Assembly: GCA_023846275.1 (NCBI GenBank)
Contig: CM043868.1
Span: forward strand, 2,437,153 to 2,501,152
From: Vanilla planifolia
Lineage: Eukaryota; Streptophyta; Magnoliopsida; Asparagales; Orchidaceae
Reading direction: 5' to 3'
Length of the DNA: 64,000 bases
Part shown: piece by piece, positions 10,831 through 23,100 of the stretch
How positions within the stretch are numbered: position 1 is the first letter of the stretch
How the letters are laid out: each line of letters begins with the position of its first letter
Notes under the pieces: model-generated
What the model saw: the letters and a program-made list of their open reading frames with translations, nothing else
Told to the model about the DNA's origin: nothing
The model's database searches: none
Made by a program: the position numbers and the translations under genes

Positions 10831-13800
10831 GCAAAACAATAACTAATTTGTTGCTCAATAAATTGTGAGATATTGGCCAATGAATCTTATAGCCATTAAA
10901 TCTCTTAAGACCCTTTTTATCTTATCTTAGCAAAAAGTGTGCTATGATACATTCTTCATATCAAAGAGGATTTCAATTGGATTTTTTTTAAGTTCTTCAA
11001 CTAAGGGCATAAGCAAATTGGGAATACAATTATTAGATCATGTTGATTGTTTTTCCTCATTTATGGTTTATTTCAATGGGTTTTTCCTCATTTATGGTTT
11101 ATTTCAATGGATGTTTGCATTGAATTCTAGGAAATTGTCTGGTAGATTGAACATTCGCTAGCATAAGTTACAAATCTCCTATGTTTGCTTGAAGTTTTTT
11201 CACATTACATGATTAATGTGCTGCCATCATCCTACTCATATCACCTACTTAGCCATTGATTACCCTTGATATAACCTTTAGAGGAGGATATAGTTTATCA
11301 CGATCCTTAAAGGGAATAATTTTCTTCATGCATCCAACTTTCTACAAAGGTAAACATGTAGGAAGTAAGGGATCAAAGTAGATTTATTTAACCTCACAAC
11401 CTAGCCAAGTTTATTCAATCCTTCTATGATGATAGCTCTCTTATTGTAAAGTTTCCAATTTCAAGGTCAAGGAGAGGAGGAGATTTAGTAAATTAGTCAA
11501 ATATTGGGTATCCAAGTTAACTTTAATAGTTCTAATAACAAATTTCTTCACTCCACCATTTCTTCTACTTTTCCTTTATATCTTTTTTTATTAGATATTA
11601 GACTTTCTCAACTATAAGTATAGCTCAAGAATCCTAAGATCCATTGTAGAGAGCTATAAAAAACCTTTCAAGAGATCATTTCCCTCAAAACCCTAAAAAC
11701 AAAGTTCCCACTATAGAACTAATGGATGAAAAAGAGATGAACTAAAGATAACTTGGGAGTTTGAATCTACACATTATAATATTACACTTATTCCAAGCCT
11801 CATCTTGGGTCTATTGAATCCCATGAGCTCAAATGATTATGTGATATTACTGATAATAAAGTATTTAGTGTGCTTTTTATGATGATGCAATTATCTATCT
11901 AATAATTGAATACCTTATTACAAATAATATAGATATAAGATCACCTACATCTTATAGAGTTAAGGAGAGCTTAAGCATAACATTCAAAGTTATTATCCAA
12001 CCAACTCAAGAAAGAGGATTAGTTGATATAGAACTCAAGTAAGACTTAAAGTGTTAGTTCATAATCAAGTCCAGTGATAGAACTGTAAAGAACTTATGTA
12101 AGGGACCAAACCTCATTCTACTTTATTTGATCAAGAGTTGCATGCACCTTTACACTTGTACTTGTGCATTCCATCTCATGTCTTTCATGAGAGTGCATCT
12201 AAGCATTTCTAAGAGATTTTATCTTAAAGTCAATCCTATGAATGCATTCAATATGAAAGCATATTCAAAGGTAAATACAAGTACTCAATGTTCATGCATG
12301 AATATGCTAAATTCTTAATTTGTAGATTAACCTAATAATAGACAAATCTTAACATGATGAAGTTGAATGCATAAGTATTTCATGCAAAAGATAAGTCCTA
12401 CTTTTCATAAACTATATATTTTGCATAGGCAAATGCTTTGATTTTTCTAAGCATTTCAATGGCTTTGCATTTCTTATAAACCTTAAAAAAGGTGGTTTTT
12501 TCATATGTTTTAAAAAGCAAATCATGCATTACCAAATTGCAAAAATAAATTGTCAAAAGTTGAAATTTCGCATGTGGTGTATCATCATTAAAATAATAAA
12601 CTATACACCACTTGACATAAGGTATGCCATGGTTAAGTAAGCCTTAATTGTGATGACACATGGTACATTATTATAGATTTACAATACATGAAGCTCAAGT
12701 CAACTGAGCATGCACAGACTCGAGCCTATGTATGGCATGTCATTTTCATGCACAATATGTCTAGAATAAATGAGAATAGCATGCGAGTGCAAAAATAGTA
12801 TGCAACTATTTAAACTAAAGACTTTCATATGGTACACAATAAATGACATACAATACATCTAGTTCATTAGAATCGGGTAAAGCTTAGTGATCTAAATGTT
12901 GAACTTGAATGATTTTTTATGCAACCCTTAGTAATGTTTAGAGTGCTTCCTAAACATTTTAAAGAATTCTAACAACCATTTTACACTTATATAAAGCCAC
13001 ATTAATAAAATATTTAAACTAATGCTAAAAGGAATCACTTTGGCAAGATTCTATAAATTAGCTTTATATTGCATAATTTGATGCTCCATCCTCCTACTAC
13101 TATTGTAGTCACCATCATTGGAAGAAAATCATAGTGTGGCCATCATGCTATTTTATGCACCATCTCTTTGGAAGGAAATCAATGCTCAAACCTCCAACTA
13201 TTATACAAAGTTCTAGACTTATTAGAGGAACTTAAAGTGCAATTTGAAAGGTTTTAATCTCTCTTATTTGCATTCATAACATACTCCTTACACACATAGC
13301 TCTTGCTAAACCTAAGATATCTTGGTTTTATAGCCTATTGAGTTGGTTTTAATTATTTTTATTTTTCATGTATTATTGTGTTGTAATTGCAAGTATTGGC
13401 CTTAGTTAACACTATTTTTTGAAGGGTTGATTTTGACCCCAAAACATCTCATGTAATGGTTATGATTATACCTTAAAAATAGAGAGGTTATGTTTGAAAA
13501 AATAGGTTAAATTTAAGTTTGTTAAAACTCAAGGAGAGATTAGAGTTAAGCCATAAAATACTTAGGCTAAAGCCTATGAAAATTGAAGGAATGTTTAGAT
13601 TTGAGCACATAAGAAAATGAAGAGGGTTGTCTTTTATCCCAATAAAAGACTTAGAAGCTATATTTAAGAGTCTCAAGCGAGATGAAATAGTTGTGTTGAT
13701 TTCTCCAACAGCATTGGCAAAGTAGTCAAGAAAAGAAAGGATAGGCTTAAGTTAGTTAACTTGGGGGTAAACTTGGGCTCATTTTGGTATGATCTAAATC

Positions 13801-14321
13801 ACTCAAAAAATATGGTGGATTCTTACTTTATAGAATTTTTTTATACTTCTTGTTGGATGCTTTAATTGAATTGATAACATCAAAGTTAAGTTTTCAATCT
13901 AAAAGATTAAATGCATTACTTTCAATTATAACTTTAGAAAAACAATGCATGTCTAATACAACCCTCCCCTTTTAAGTATGTTTGAACCTCACAAGAGCTT
14001 CTCTTTAAGCATCTCTAAGAATTTAGCTTATGTTGGAGTATCTAATTGCTAAATCATAGACTCTCATCTTATCAACAATCTTTGATGGCATACTTTAAGC
14101 ACCCAAGTGAAAATAAGGAAGTTTAATAGCAATTGGAGATTACTAATGATGATATACATAAAAAGTTTTTCAAAAGTGAAATGGATCATTTATTTTTTTT
14201 TATATTTCAAGATTCCTATTATTCTCTAGTTATTAAAAAATCAAATCATACAAGCCTCTTTATTCTCTTTATTCTATTATTTTGTCTATGTTTATCTAGT
14301 AGGGTTTCCTAACGAAAACCC
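10831..14321. other. Unassigned AT-rich stretch
   Basis: No protein domain could be read with confidence on either strand. Short ORFs at 10937-11161, 12127-12318 and 13488-13676 have no recognisable family. The stretch includes an exact 31-bp tandem duplication (11049-11110) and a weak two-unit repeat around 13100-13190 (ACCATC-x-TTGGAAG...AAATCA). Around 12680 the words CAAGTCAACTGAGC resemble the conserved tail of Gypsy LTRs on the minus strand, but not strongly enough to call. Confidence 0.4.
11049..11110. repeat. Exact 31-bp tandem duplication
   Basis: The 31-base unit beginning GTTTTTCCTCATTTATGG occurs twice with no mismatch (11049-11079 and 11080-11110). Perfect identity in otherwise heavily mutated DNA means the duplication is recent compared with the elements around it. 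Confidence 0.95.
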
Positions 14322-16030
14322 TGTTAACACCAAAAGTAATGCTCTCAATTATTTTAGTGATAACAACCCAATACAATAGTCTACTAATTTGATAATCTAG
14401 TTTTGATTATAGATAAGTTAAGCAATTAAGGTTGGAAGATGAGGAATTTCATCAAGATCAATGCAAACTAGATAGAAATGGAATATGCAAGTCTAGTTGA
14501 ATAATGGATGCCTAAGACTTGAAAAGACTTAAGTACTTAGGGTTTAACTAAGATTTTATATTAAGTTTTAAATTGAAGCAACTTGTGACTCAATTGCATT
14601 GCATTAAGTTAATACATGACTTTTAAAATCATTGTACTTTGAAAGATAATTTTTTTTGTAATTAAATATATTGTATGATTGTTCATAGTACAATATCATT
14701 AGTTCTTAATGAACTAGACGTTTTAAGAGATAGAATCTTTGATCCAAGATTTTAGTGGAATTTGGTCATAAAATGGTACTATCACATGATAAGATAATAT
14801 GATGTATCCATTAAGGCTAAATCTAATTGGTCAAATTATTCAATAAAGAGAAAGTTTTAATACAATTGAGGGATATAGAAAACTTGAAGAATTCATATAA
14901 TATAATAAAATTCTATCATTCACTAAGAAGAGAAGCTTAGGTTTTTTTCTAAAATTTTCAACTTAAATAATGAAGGAAAATGAGATACATGACTATTGGA
15001 TAATATGGAATATTCTATCAAACCTTATGACCACTCTAATAATTAATCACTTAAGTCAATAGAGAAATCCTAAGGCAATCCTTTGATATGAAAATACTAA
15101 GATGCATAGTATGATCAATTTATTTTTATTGGCATAAGAGAAACCATGAAAATCATATAGTATATTAATAATACTTTATGTTGATCAGAGTGCATAAATT
15201 ATTGATATCATACAATATGATCACTATTTTGTATTGTACAATATAGTTTTTTTCTAAAAATCATGATAACTTTATAGCATGGAAATCATTATAATAGAGT
15301 CATTGGGAGGTGTTAATCAATTGTTAGAGATTTTGAATGGTCAAAATTTCAAATAGTAGAGGCGTAAATAGATTATACATAGTGATAATAGATTCTAAGC
15401 TTTTACATGATTTGAAAAGGCATTTACCAATGGCTACATGACTAACTTAAATAATTTTCAAGGAGTGATGTTAATTTCAAAAATAAAGATAGTAAAGCTA
15501 ACTTTTACAATCTTTTTAGTCTTCTCTTATGGAGATTAAAAGTATTCATTTTGCATATCATTACATTTTTACTTAAGCCATAATTATTTAATATTGGATT
15601 TTCTTTATCTAACTTTTTTGAGAGTTTTTATTTTTATGTGTACTCTATTTTTTGTTCACTGGATAAGGAAAGTGGGGTGTTTGGATTGTGGTTTATCCGT
15701 AGAAAACCATAGCTCTTGAGATCTTCTTCACTAGATTAAGGCAAAAGAGTTATAAGTATAGAGACACTGAAATAAATTACTGGAGGATAGACATAAGCTT
15801 AGGTTTGAGCCAAACCATCAAAAATATTATTCTTGTGAATTTCTTTTTGTTCAGTGGTTTTTCTTTTACTTTAACTACTTACAAGGAATGAAGTATTACA
15901 ACCAATTTTATTAAATCTTAGTAACTTTATTTTGAGAATCTTACAAGAAGTTTTAAAAACTTGGTTTTTGGCTTTTTAGTGTTTCTCAAATTTAATCTCC
16001 TCTTCTTGGTATGCCTTAGACCTAGGAAAA
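14322..16030 (+). repeat. SIRE/Maximus-like Copia LTR (putative)
   Basis: The start TGTTAACACC at 14322 is followed by TTTTAGTGATAACAACCCAATA, resembling the LTR opening of SIRE-type elements (usually a 'GATGATAACAAA' word). From 14430 purine-rich text with ATCAAGATCAATGC follows. In the right half TAGACATAAGCTTAGG, GAGCCAAACCATC and TTGTGAATTTC...TTCAGTGG (15790-15860) and CTCAAATTTAATCTCC then CTTCTTGGTATGCC (15990-16015) resemble the conserved end of these LTRs. No primer-binding site or gag follows, so it may be a solo or broken LTR. The assignment is from remembered family resemblance only. Confidence 0.45.
14690..15255. repeat. Quasi-palindrome cluster 1 (ATCATAC/TATGAT type)
   Basis: Several copies of short near-palindromes of the form ATCATA-n-TATGAT occur, for example GATATCATACAATATGATC near 15208 and TTGTATTGTACAATATAG near 15230. 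Similar clusters lie at 50140-50990 and 54180-54840. Here the cluster is inside the SIRE-like LTR. Confidence 0.5.
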
Positions 16031-18300
16031 CCCACTAAAGGATCTTAATGGAAGTGTAATAAATTAAAAATTGAGTTGTAATCTCGATTTGGCTTGGAGT
16101 TCTGCAATACTACCAAAGAAAAAAAACAACATCAAATTTTTTCTTCCTATCTGTGATATTCCATGATTTAATTATGTATTTTCTCTGAAAATGGCATATT
16201 TGCACTTTAAGAAGAAAGATTTGATGCAAAAAAAAGGGTTATATATGATAAATATTTTTAAGTGAGGAAGTACTAACTTTTTGGTATTTGAACTACCTCA
16301 TTATTAATGCATGCTAAAGACTAGATAGTCTAAGAGAAAGAAAACCATATAAGAGAATTCAAAATAAGCTAAATTCATGATACACAACAGATAATCTAGA
16401 TAGATCAAAGAGGAGGATTTGAAAGAAGTTTAATTCATGACATAAAATACATAACCTTGACAAATTATTAGAGCAATGGATTGAACCATTGACCCTATTG
16501 TGCAAAATTTATTAAAGATTGTGATTTAATAGCAATCTATCACAATTTCTATGGCATAAGAAGAATGACCTTATGCATCACTCCTCCCCCATACCAATTA
16601 GGAATTTTATTACAAAATAATGCCATCCAAGCCATATGATGATAAATCAAACATAACATCTTATGTATTCAAACCATAATAACCAACAATGATAACATAA
16701 AATAAGACAAAATAAGAGTAATAAAGTAAGAACACAACATATCTAAATCTCCATATATCTTATTATGACTTGATTTTTAAGTACACAACCATAATAGTAT
16801 CTTATCTTAGTTATCATGTTTTAAGAACTCAATAGCACTTAGAATATAATTATATCTCCAAACTCATTTTAGCCTCTATCATAATATGATGCAACCGCAT
16901 AACTTATGATATAAGTATGATGTGAACTTCTAAATTTCTTAATAGATAAGTTTAAGCTATGAGGTTCATATAGTGGTAATATCATAATAAATATTATAGT
17001 AAACAAATAAGACATAATAGCGTAATAAAGATACTCATTCTTATAATGCAACACTAATAATAATAAGACAATGTCATTTCATTCTCTTTCATCATTTAAC
17101 TCTTTTTATTTTACATATGTTTTCATTCTTTTTTCATTCATTATCCTTTTTCTCTATAACTATTATCCCTATTTTATAGAATAACATGCCACATGTATCA
17201 TATCCATAACATTGGTTCTACTAAAGACCTCTAATAGACAAATCTTTACTCATATGTGTAATCATCATAGTCAATAATCATATCATATTTTATCTAATGT
17301 GATTTGAGAACCATGCTTATCTCTTTAGCAAGTTAAAGGAAAGTTGATCATAAAGTTATTATGGGTTGTACCCATACTAATCTCTTTAACAATCCTAAAG
17401 GACAAGTTAGTGACAATCATAGGAGTTCTTAATGCTCCACAAGAACACATCATATCTCATCTGAAACTATATCATATAAATGTCATCACATATCAATAAA
17501 AGAATAATATCATAAAGAAACCTCTATCTCATCTCATTATATCATATCTTGATACTATAACATTTAATATATTTAATAATACTAATACATCTTGTATGTC
17601 CTTTCATAACATGCACCTCATACTCTTCATTTTTTACATATCATGCTTTATCATCATATTTTTACACTTTATATTCATGCAATATTAAAGAGAAATGAGA
17701 TATCACATATGCCAAAAATAGTAATATGTTAACAAGAAAAAGTAATTTGCATCATATATCATTTATCATGGTAGCACATTATTAGCATCTCACTTGCATC
17801 ACATGCCATGTACCATAGCAACATGTAATCATCATCTATCATAATAGCATATTTTATAATTAATATAATTATTATCATATTTACATCATAATTATTCAAT
17901 TCACTTATCTTAATCATTTGTTATTGCTCTAAGTCCTATCTAGATTTTTTGAGTTTTGAATCTACATATTATAAAATCATATAATTTTCATCAATTTTGC
18001 ATGTCTCATAATATGGCAACTCTCACCCACCTTTCTATGGGTTCGTTGTCATGTCATCTATTTTTTGTGTTTTCCTTTGTGTTTAAAAACATTTTTTTAT
18101 AAGTAAAATATGAATAAATAAGAAATTTCATAACCACTTTCATGCTTAACTTTGAAAATAATTTTTAAACTCATAGTGAAATTGATTTAAAAATTTTTAT
18201 AATGAAAATCAATTTAAAAACAACATTTGAAAACCACATAATGGTGACATCTCCTAAAAAACCAAGTTTCATACAATGAAGTGGATAAAACTTTAATAGT
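16031..18300. other. Unassigned AT-rich stretch, possibly LTR-derived
   Basis: No coding homology was found. A minus-strand GGGGGAGGAG followed by TGATGCATAAGG (16569-16590 on the plus strand) looks like a polypurine tract and LTR start but has no pol beside it. An approximate two-unit direct repeat of about 61 bp lies at 17311-17430 (TTATCTCTTTAGCAAG... against CTAATCTCTTTAACAAT...). The ORF at 16869-17054 (minus) has no recognisable family. Confidence 0.35.
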
Positions 18301-19855
18301 TGCCCAAATACTAAGACATAAGAAAAGAGCTAATGTAGTAGTTGATACAACTAATAGTAAAAGAAAACCATCATTCAAATCAAGTAATCATGATGTTATC
18401 TCTCATTAGTCCCTAAATAGTCTCATGTCATGTCTCATCTTAACTTGAAATTGTTAAGATAAATGCAGGTTGAGTCAATTGTCCCTTTTTTAATGGCAAA
18501 AGTATGCATATATACTTAAAACAAATAAGCTTTGGGTAACGTTGCATGTTGATTCAACATCATACAAATAACATGAACATAATATGTGATGAGTAATAAA
18601 AATAAAATAACAATTTCTATTTAAATTCCTTTAAATATTTTCCTTATCTTTTTATCATTTCACTTATCTTTGAATTAGATTAAGGGAAGGCATTTTTCAT
18701 AACAGATTGTGTCTATCTTCTTGAAACACATCATTCTAAATAAAATGGCCTTCATGGATAGTTCCATTAGCTTATCTCTATAACATGTCATCTTAGAATG
18801 GTAATTTCTACTTTGGATTACCATTCATTTTTTCATATTCATAATAATGAATTCTCTTAGCTAACCTTTATTTTAACCTAATCTATTTTTTATTTACTTG
18901 ATTTTTTATCTTTTCACTTTAGCAAACGGCCATTAGAATTTGAATTTTTTTGTAACATGTTTTAATTACATTGAAATAATCTATAACAATAATCTATTGA
19001 GGAACACAAGTCATATGAAAATAAATAATCGACATATGAAAGCAAGAATAAAGAATAACCATCCTTAAGTTAATTATTTAAATCATTCTTTATGAGGCCA
19101 CTACACATCAAATAGCTAAACATCAAGTAGATAAATAGATATGTAAGCTGGTATACCTTAAATTTGCATTTTTAGTGGGCTCAACATAATTGGTTCTTGA
19201 AGTTAGTGCCTTCCTTCTCCTTCCTAAGATATAGTACTTGTTATAGTACTAGATTACTACCTATTACAATAACTTTCCCCTTTTTCCTTTAATTCTTGCA
19301 TAGCTATTCTTGATTCTTCTCCCATACTTTAGTAACACCTCCTCTTCTTTCCCCTAGCTCAAAATAGCAACGATTTTCTATTAACATTCCATTGTCCATT
19401 TATACTTTCTCGATGCAATTTCCTCTTTTTGGCCCTTCATCTCTTTATAGATTGACATGTTGCTTCAAAAGACTCACCAAACACCTCATTGACATCCTGC
19501 CTCTTGAAATCTAATAGTTTCCCATCAATTGGGGTCATTATAAGGTCATGTCCATTTTGTGTATGTGTTAAGATTAATGAAAACTAGGTATTTAGATAAT
19601 TAATTAAGTTTTTATTTAATTAAACATATAAATACTTGATATTTCTCGCTTTTTTTATTGATTTGACATACAAACAAAAACTTATCAATAAATTTTTTAA
19701 AATTTGTTTGATTAGTTGCATCTTTCAACCTAGTTTCATAATTTTTTAGTAATATTTAATTCTTATAATGACTTTATAAACTTAAAATCATTTTAAACCA
19801 ATATTTAATTATTTATTTAAAATCTTCTAAAACTTTTAATTCCTTGGTCATTACA
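18300..19855 (-). repeat. Gypsy-A 3' LTR (minus strand, approximate)
   Basis: Reading the minus strand, a polypurine tract AGAAAAAAAAGGAG is followed by T then TGTAATGACC, whose first base is 19855; this is a common Gypsy LTR start. A TATA-like GTATAAATGG lies on the minus strand near 19403-19412. Near 18460-18475 the minus strand reads CAATTGACTCAACCTGC, resembling the 'GACTCAACC' word close to the end of Tekay/Del-type LTRs. The LTR therefore probably spans about 1.5 kb; the lower edge is not defined. Confidence 0.5.
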
Positions 19856-19856
19856 A

Positions 19857-19870
19857 CTCCTTTTTTTTCT
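19857..19870 (-). other. Gypsy-A polypurine tract
   Basis: The minus strand reads AGAAAAAAAAGGAG immediately before the TGTAATGACC LTR start, the usual priming site for plus-strand DNA synthesis. Confidence 0.5.
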
Positions 19871-20234
19871 AAAAATGTTTTATTAGGCTTATCTTTATAT
19901 GCACTAGTCCTGATAAATTTTCATCGTTGTTTTAGTCTGTTTAATATTTTTACAAATTTATGATATTTTTTAAAACTCTTAAATAAACTTTTATTAATCT
20001 CTATCTTTAATTTAACTCTTTCAAAAATAATAGCTTAGCCAACTTAGTGTAATTGACCTTAATATAATTTGGATAAAAAATTTCTCGATTAACCCCATCC
20101 TTTGAGGTGTTGTACTCTTTTTAGTAATGTATGTTTTTTTGGTAATTTAAAATTAATCTCAATTGAATCCAAAAATATTTCTAAAATTGATAACAATACT
20201 AACGAAATAAAATATATTTATTTTCATAATTTGG

Positions 20235-20860
20235 AATGTTTCAAATCTTCTTTTTCATAGGACTTTTATCCTCAAAATTCAGAATATAGAAGGATGCTTG
20301 TTTTATTTCTTCCATAAGCTCCCAATTGGCTTCCCACTTCATTTGGTTGGTTCATAGCACTTTAACTATTAAATTTCTTTATCCCTCAACCTATTAACTT
20401 CATTTTCCAAAATCTTTAGTAGTTTCTCCTCATGGAGTCAACTCTAGCTATATCTCTAACATACTTGAATTTAGGTTTAGCACATAAGATGAATCCCCCA
20501 CATATTTTCTTAATATAGAGATATATAATACATCATGAATGCCTAATAAGTTTTCAAAAACCCTTTCAATTATTTGGAAAGGATCAGTATATCTTTACTT
20601 GAATTATTCTCCTTGTCTAAATCTAGTAATTTCTTTCATTGGATTTGCTATGATGAGTACTTTATCTCCTTTAAATCTAATCTTAAGTTATAATACTTCT
20701 TACAGCAATCCTAAGCCTTTAATATATTTTCTTTAATTAGTTTTTTGTTTTTGTATAGATTTTGAAATGATTTCCATTCCAACTAGTGCCTTTTCATTTC
20801 TATCATATCAACATATTAGTGTTTAGCACTTCCTTAATATAATGTTTCAAATGTTGCTAC
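20235..20860 (-). pseudogene. Ty3/Gypsy integrase C-terminal region (Gypsy-A)
   Basis: The minus strand, read from 20735 downward across stops, gives the C-terminal integrase order of Tekay/Del-type Gypsy pol: GDKVLIIANPMKEITRF, then RYTDPFQIIERV, LLGIHDVLYISILRKYV with GDSSYVL, then LIVKVL and the chromodomain-like end KWEANWELMEEI (about 20300-20335). Weaker integrase sequence (ALVGMEII) extends to about 20860. The catalytic core, RNase H and reverse transcriptase that should lie at higher coordinates are absent; at about 20880 the sequence changes to the LTR-like repeats. The coding end is followed, about 380 bases on, by a polypurine tract and LTR start. Short ORFs on the plus strand here are shadows. 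Confidence 0.75.
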
Positions 20861-21849
20861 ATTGATATTATTAACCCAACCTTTTTAAGCACATTTTTTT
20901 CTAGATGCAACAAAACCCATGCACAAATCATTGCACTTGACTAGCCATAATTACTCCTCGAGCTTGATATTAAAATTTGGAGTTGTGATCCCTTAATATG
21001 ATTATTAAGCTCATGGTGTGTTGCTTAAAATGAATCATGTTCATTTAATAATTGGTCAACTAGCTAATTCACAAAACATTTCATGCCAAGCAAGGGTAAT
21101 CCATAAACCACATTAGCATGGACACAGGACAAAGCAACTTGTTGAAGTATCCATACAAAATAAACATGATCATTATATCATCATGACTCACATGCAACCC
21201 ACAATTCCAAAGTCTGTTACATAAGAGACAAGTAAAAAGATGTAGTGTACAAATATCATAATAAAAGTTTGATACAGCTAAAAGTCCATCAAACATAACT
21301 ATACTATCATTAATGAACTATGGTAACTATTAAAACTAAGACATTATGAACTATAAAGGTAAGACTTGATATGGCTAAGATGCAATGACTCAATCACCTC
21401 TAACTCTACCTCCTATGCAATATCTTAACTCCATAGATGTGCATAAAGATGTTAGGGGAGTGAGCTAAAAAGTTTAATATGGAATTCTCACGACATGTTA
21501 TAAAGATAATCATGTAGTAAAAAGGAAATATAATAATCTAGTTTAGTAAGATAAATAATAATGTACAAAATGAACTTGAATCTTATGCATAAATGGCTCA
21601 AGTTATCAAGCTAAGCTAAAACATTACTTGGGCTACTATCATAAAATAATTGCAAGGGTAACTAGCCTCAATGTCATAACTCTAAGACACATTATCTATT
21701 TGTTATTCATTGGTACCTCTCATATCATATTCTTGTGTAACTAGATGCTCAATGTTTCATTAGTAATTTTGCACTCCTCAATAACCATGGTAAACTTAGC
21801 ATAAGGTTTGTCTCTCATAAAACATAATAAGAGTATAAAATCACATATT

Positions 21850-22255
21850 ATGACACTCCCTACTAGGCTATGCCAATCTTGCAAGTCTAATCATGAAATC
21901 TCATACTCTCTCCATGGGCTCTACTAATCATATTATATAAGATTATGTAATCAACACTCTTTACTTGGGCTCTTCCAATCATAGAAGTCTTATATCATGT
22001 AATTTAGCACTCCTTTCTTGGTCTCTATTAATTAAATAAAGATCTAATCCTATAATCAAGCACTTCCTCCTTGGGCTCTAACAAGCATATAAGTTTAATC
22101 ATATAATTTGGCACTCCTTCCTTTGGCTCTACTGATCAAGCAAGTATAATCATGAAATGTAGAATACATTCCTTGGTTGTTAATCATACAAATCTATCAA
22201 CATGTAATCTAGCACTCCCACCTTGGGTTCTATTAATCACACAAGTATGCACCTC
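21850..22255. repeat. Tandem array, unit about 51 bp, 8 copies
   Basis: Degenerate units share the consensus TAATCTAGCACTCC-TCCTTGG then GCTCTACTAATCATA and AAGTCTAATCATG. The best units are at about 21955-22010, 22060-22110 and 22195-22250. The same consensus recurs in the array at 24915-25365. The 60-codon ORF at 22223-22405 lies over the end of the array and is not considered a gene. Confidence 0.75.
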
Positions 22256-22450
22256 CCCTATTTGGTAGGAGTATCAGTCATTAACCTACCTATCTCCAAG
22301 CTCAAAAATCTAAGCCTATGGCTTACTACATCACAGTCATGCACTCCTACTTTTGGAGTCCACTTATTACCCATTAAGATGACATCTTATATACGTTTGC
22401 CTTAGTATAAAGCAATATGACCAATCATCTAGGTTTACTCTAGAATGTCC

Positions 22451-22905
22451 TTTTAACCCTAATCAACTATCTAAGATATCTTAGGTTTTTTCTTAAACCA
22501 TAGTACCTTATCTAAGTATCTTAAGATTTCTTTTTAATGCCCTAATCTCTAAACCTTATTTTGGTATTTAGGGTTTCCTTTCAAAACCCTAATATCTTAA
22601 CTAGGGATCATAAGGTTTTCTTTCAAAACCATAATGCTTTATTTTGGGTATCTTAATATTTTTATCCTTACTCTAAATACTTTATCTCTTCCAAACCTTA
22701 GTTCCTTAACTAAGTTTCTTAAGGTTTTGTTCCAAATCCCATGACCTTAATTGGGCATCCTAAGGTTCCCTTCTAAACCTTAATACCTTTTTTTTGGGTA
22801 TCTTAGAATTTTCATTCAAAACCCTAATACCTTATCTAAGGTACATTAGGGTTTCTTCTAAATCCTAAATGCTTATCTAGGATACCCTAGAATTTATTCA
22901 ACACT
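22451..22905. repeat. Tandem array, unit about 43 bp, AACCCTAA-containing, about 10-11 copies
   Basis: Units follow the pattern TACCTTATCTAGGGTATC, TTAAGGTTTC-TTTC, AAAACCCTAA, with many changes. Each unit carries an AACCCTAA and often a reverse-complement TTAGGGTTT/TTAAGGTTT, so single units can fold back on themselves. The heptamer resembles the plant telomere repeat, but spacing is ~43 bp, so this is a minisatellite and not a telomeric tract. Confidence 0.75.
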
Positions 22906-23100
22906 TTTAAGAGAATTATTAGCCTATTTGGTTTAGCCTTAACACAATCTTAAGTTAATAATTAAGCCCTCACTCAATCTTAGACTTCAATTGGAGTTCA
23001 AGCCAAAAGCCCCACCAATCTAAAGCCTCATCCAAAATATGCTTAAGGACTCTCCAACTGCAGATGTTCTCAATTCAACCCTCAATAGTTTATTTATGGT

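Larger units (their letters stand above)
20900..23100. repeat. LTR-like direct repeat, copy 1
   Basis: Shares ordered landmarks with 24110-25800: AATTGGTCA-A/T-CTA, ATATCA...ATAATA-A/G-AGTTTGATACA, a CTCC-TAG...GGGA-GTG-GCT block, AAGCTAAGCTAA/AAGTTAAGCTAA, an array of ~51-bp units, an AACCCTAA-rich section and a CACTCAA-C/G-TTTAGACTTCA-T block. Divergence is high. The two copies follow each other in the same orientation, as LTRs separated by little internal sequence, or a tandem duplication, would. No coding sequence was seen. The minus-strand ORF at 21081-21296 has no recognisable family. Confidence 0.45.

Noticed and set aside
16569-16600. Polypurine tract and LTR start on the minus strand (GGGGGAGGAG then TGATGC)
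   Set aside because: No pol remnant could be read on the internal side, so the match may be chance; kept only as a note in the stretch entry.
22451-22905. Interstitial telomere tract (AAACCCT)n
   Set aside because: The heptamer occurs once per ~43-bp unit and is never repeated head to tail.
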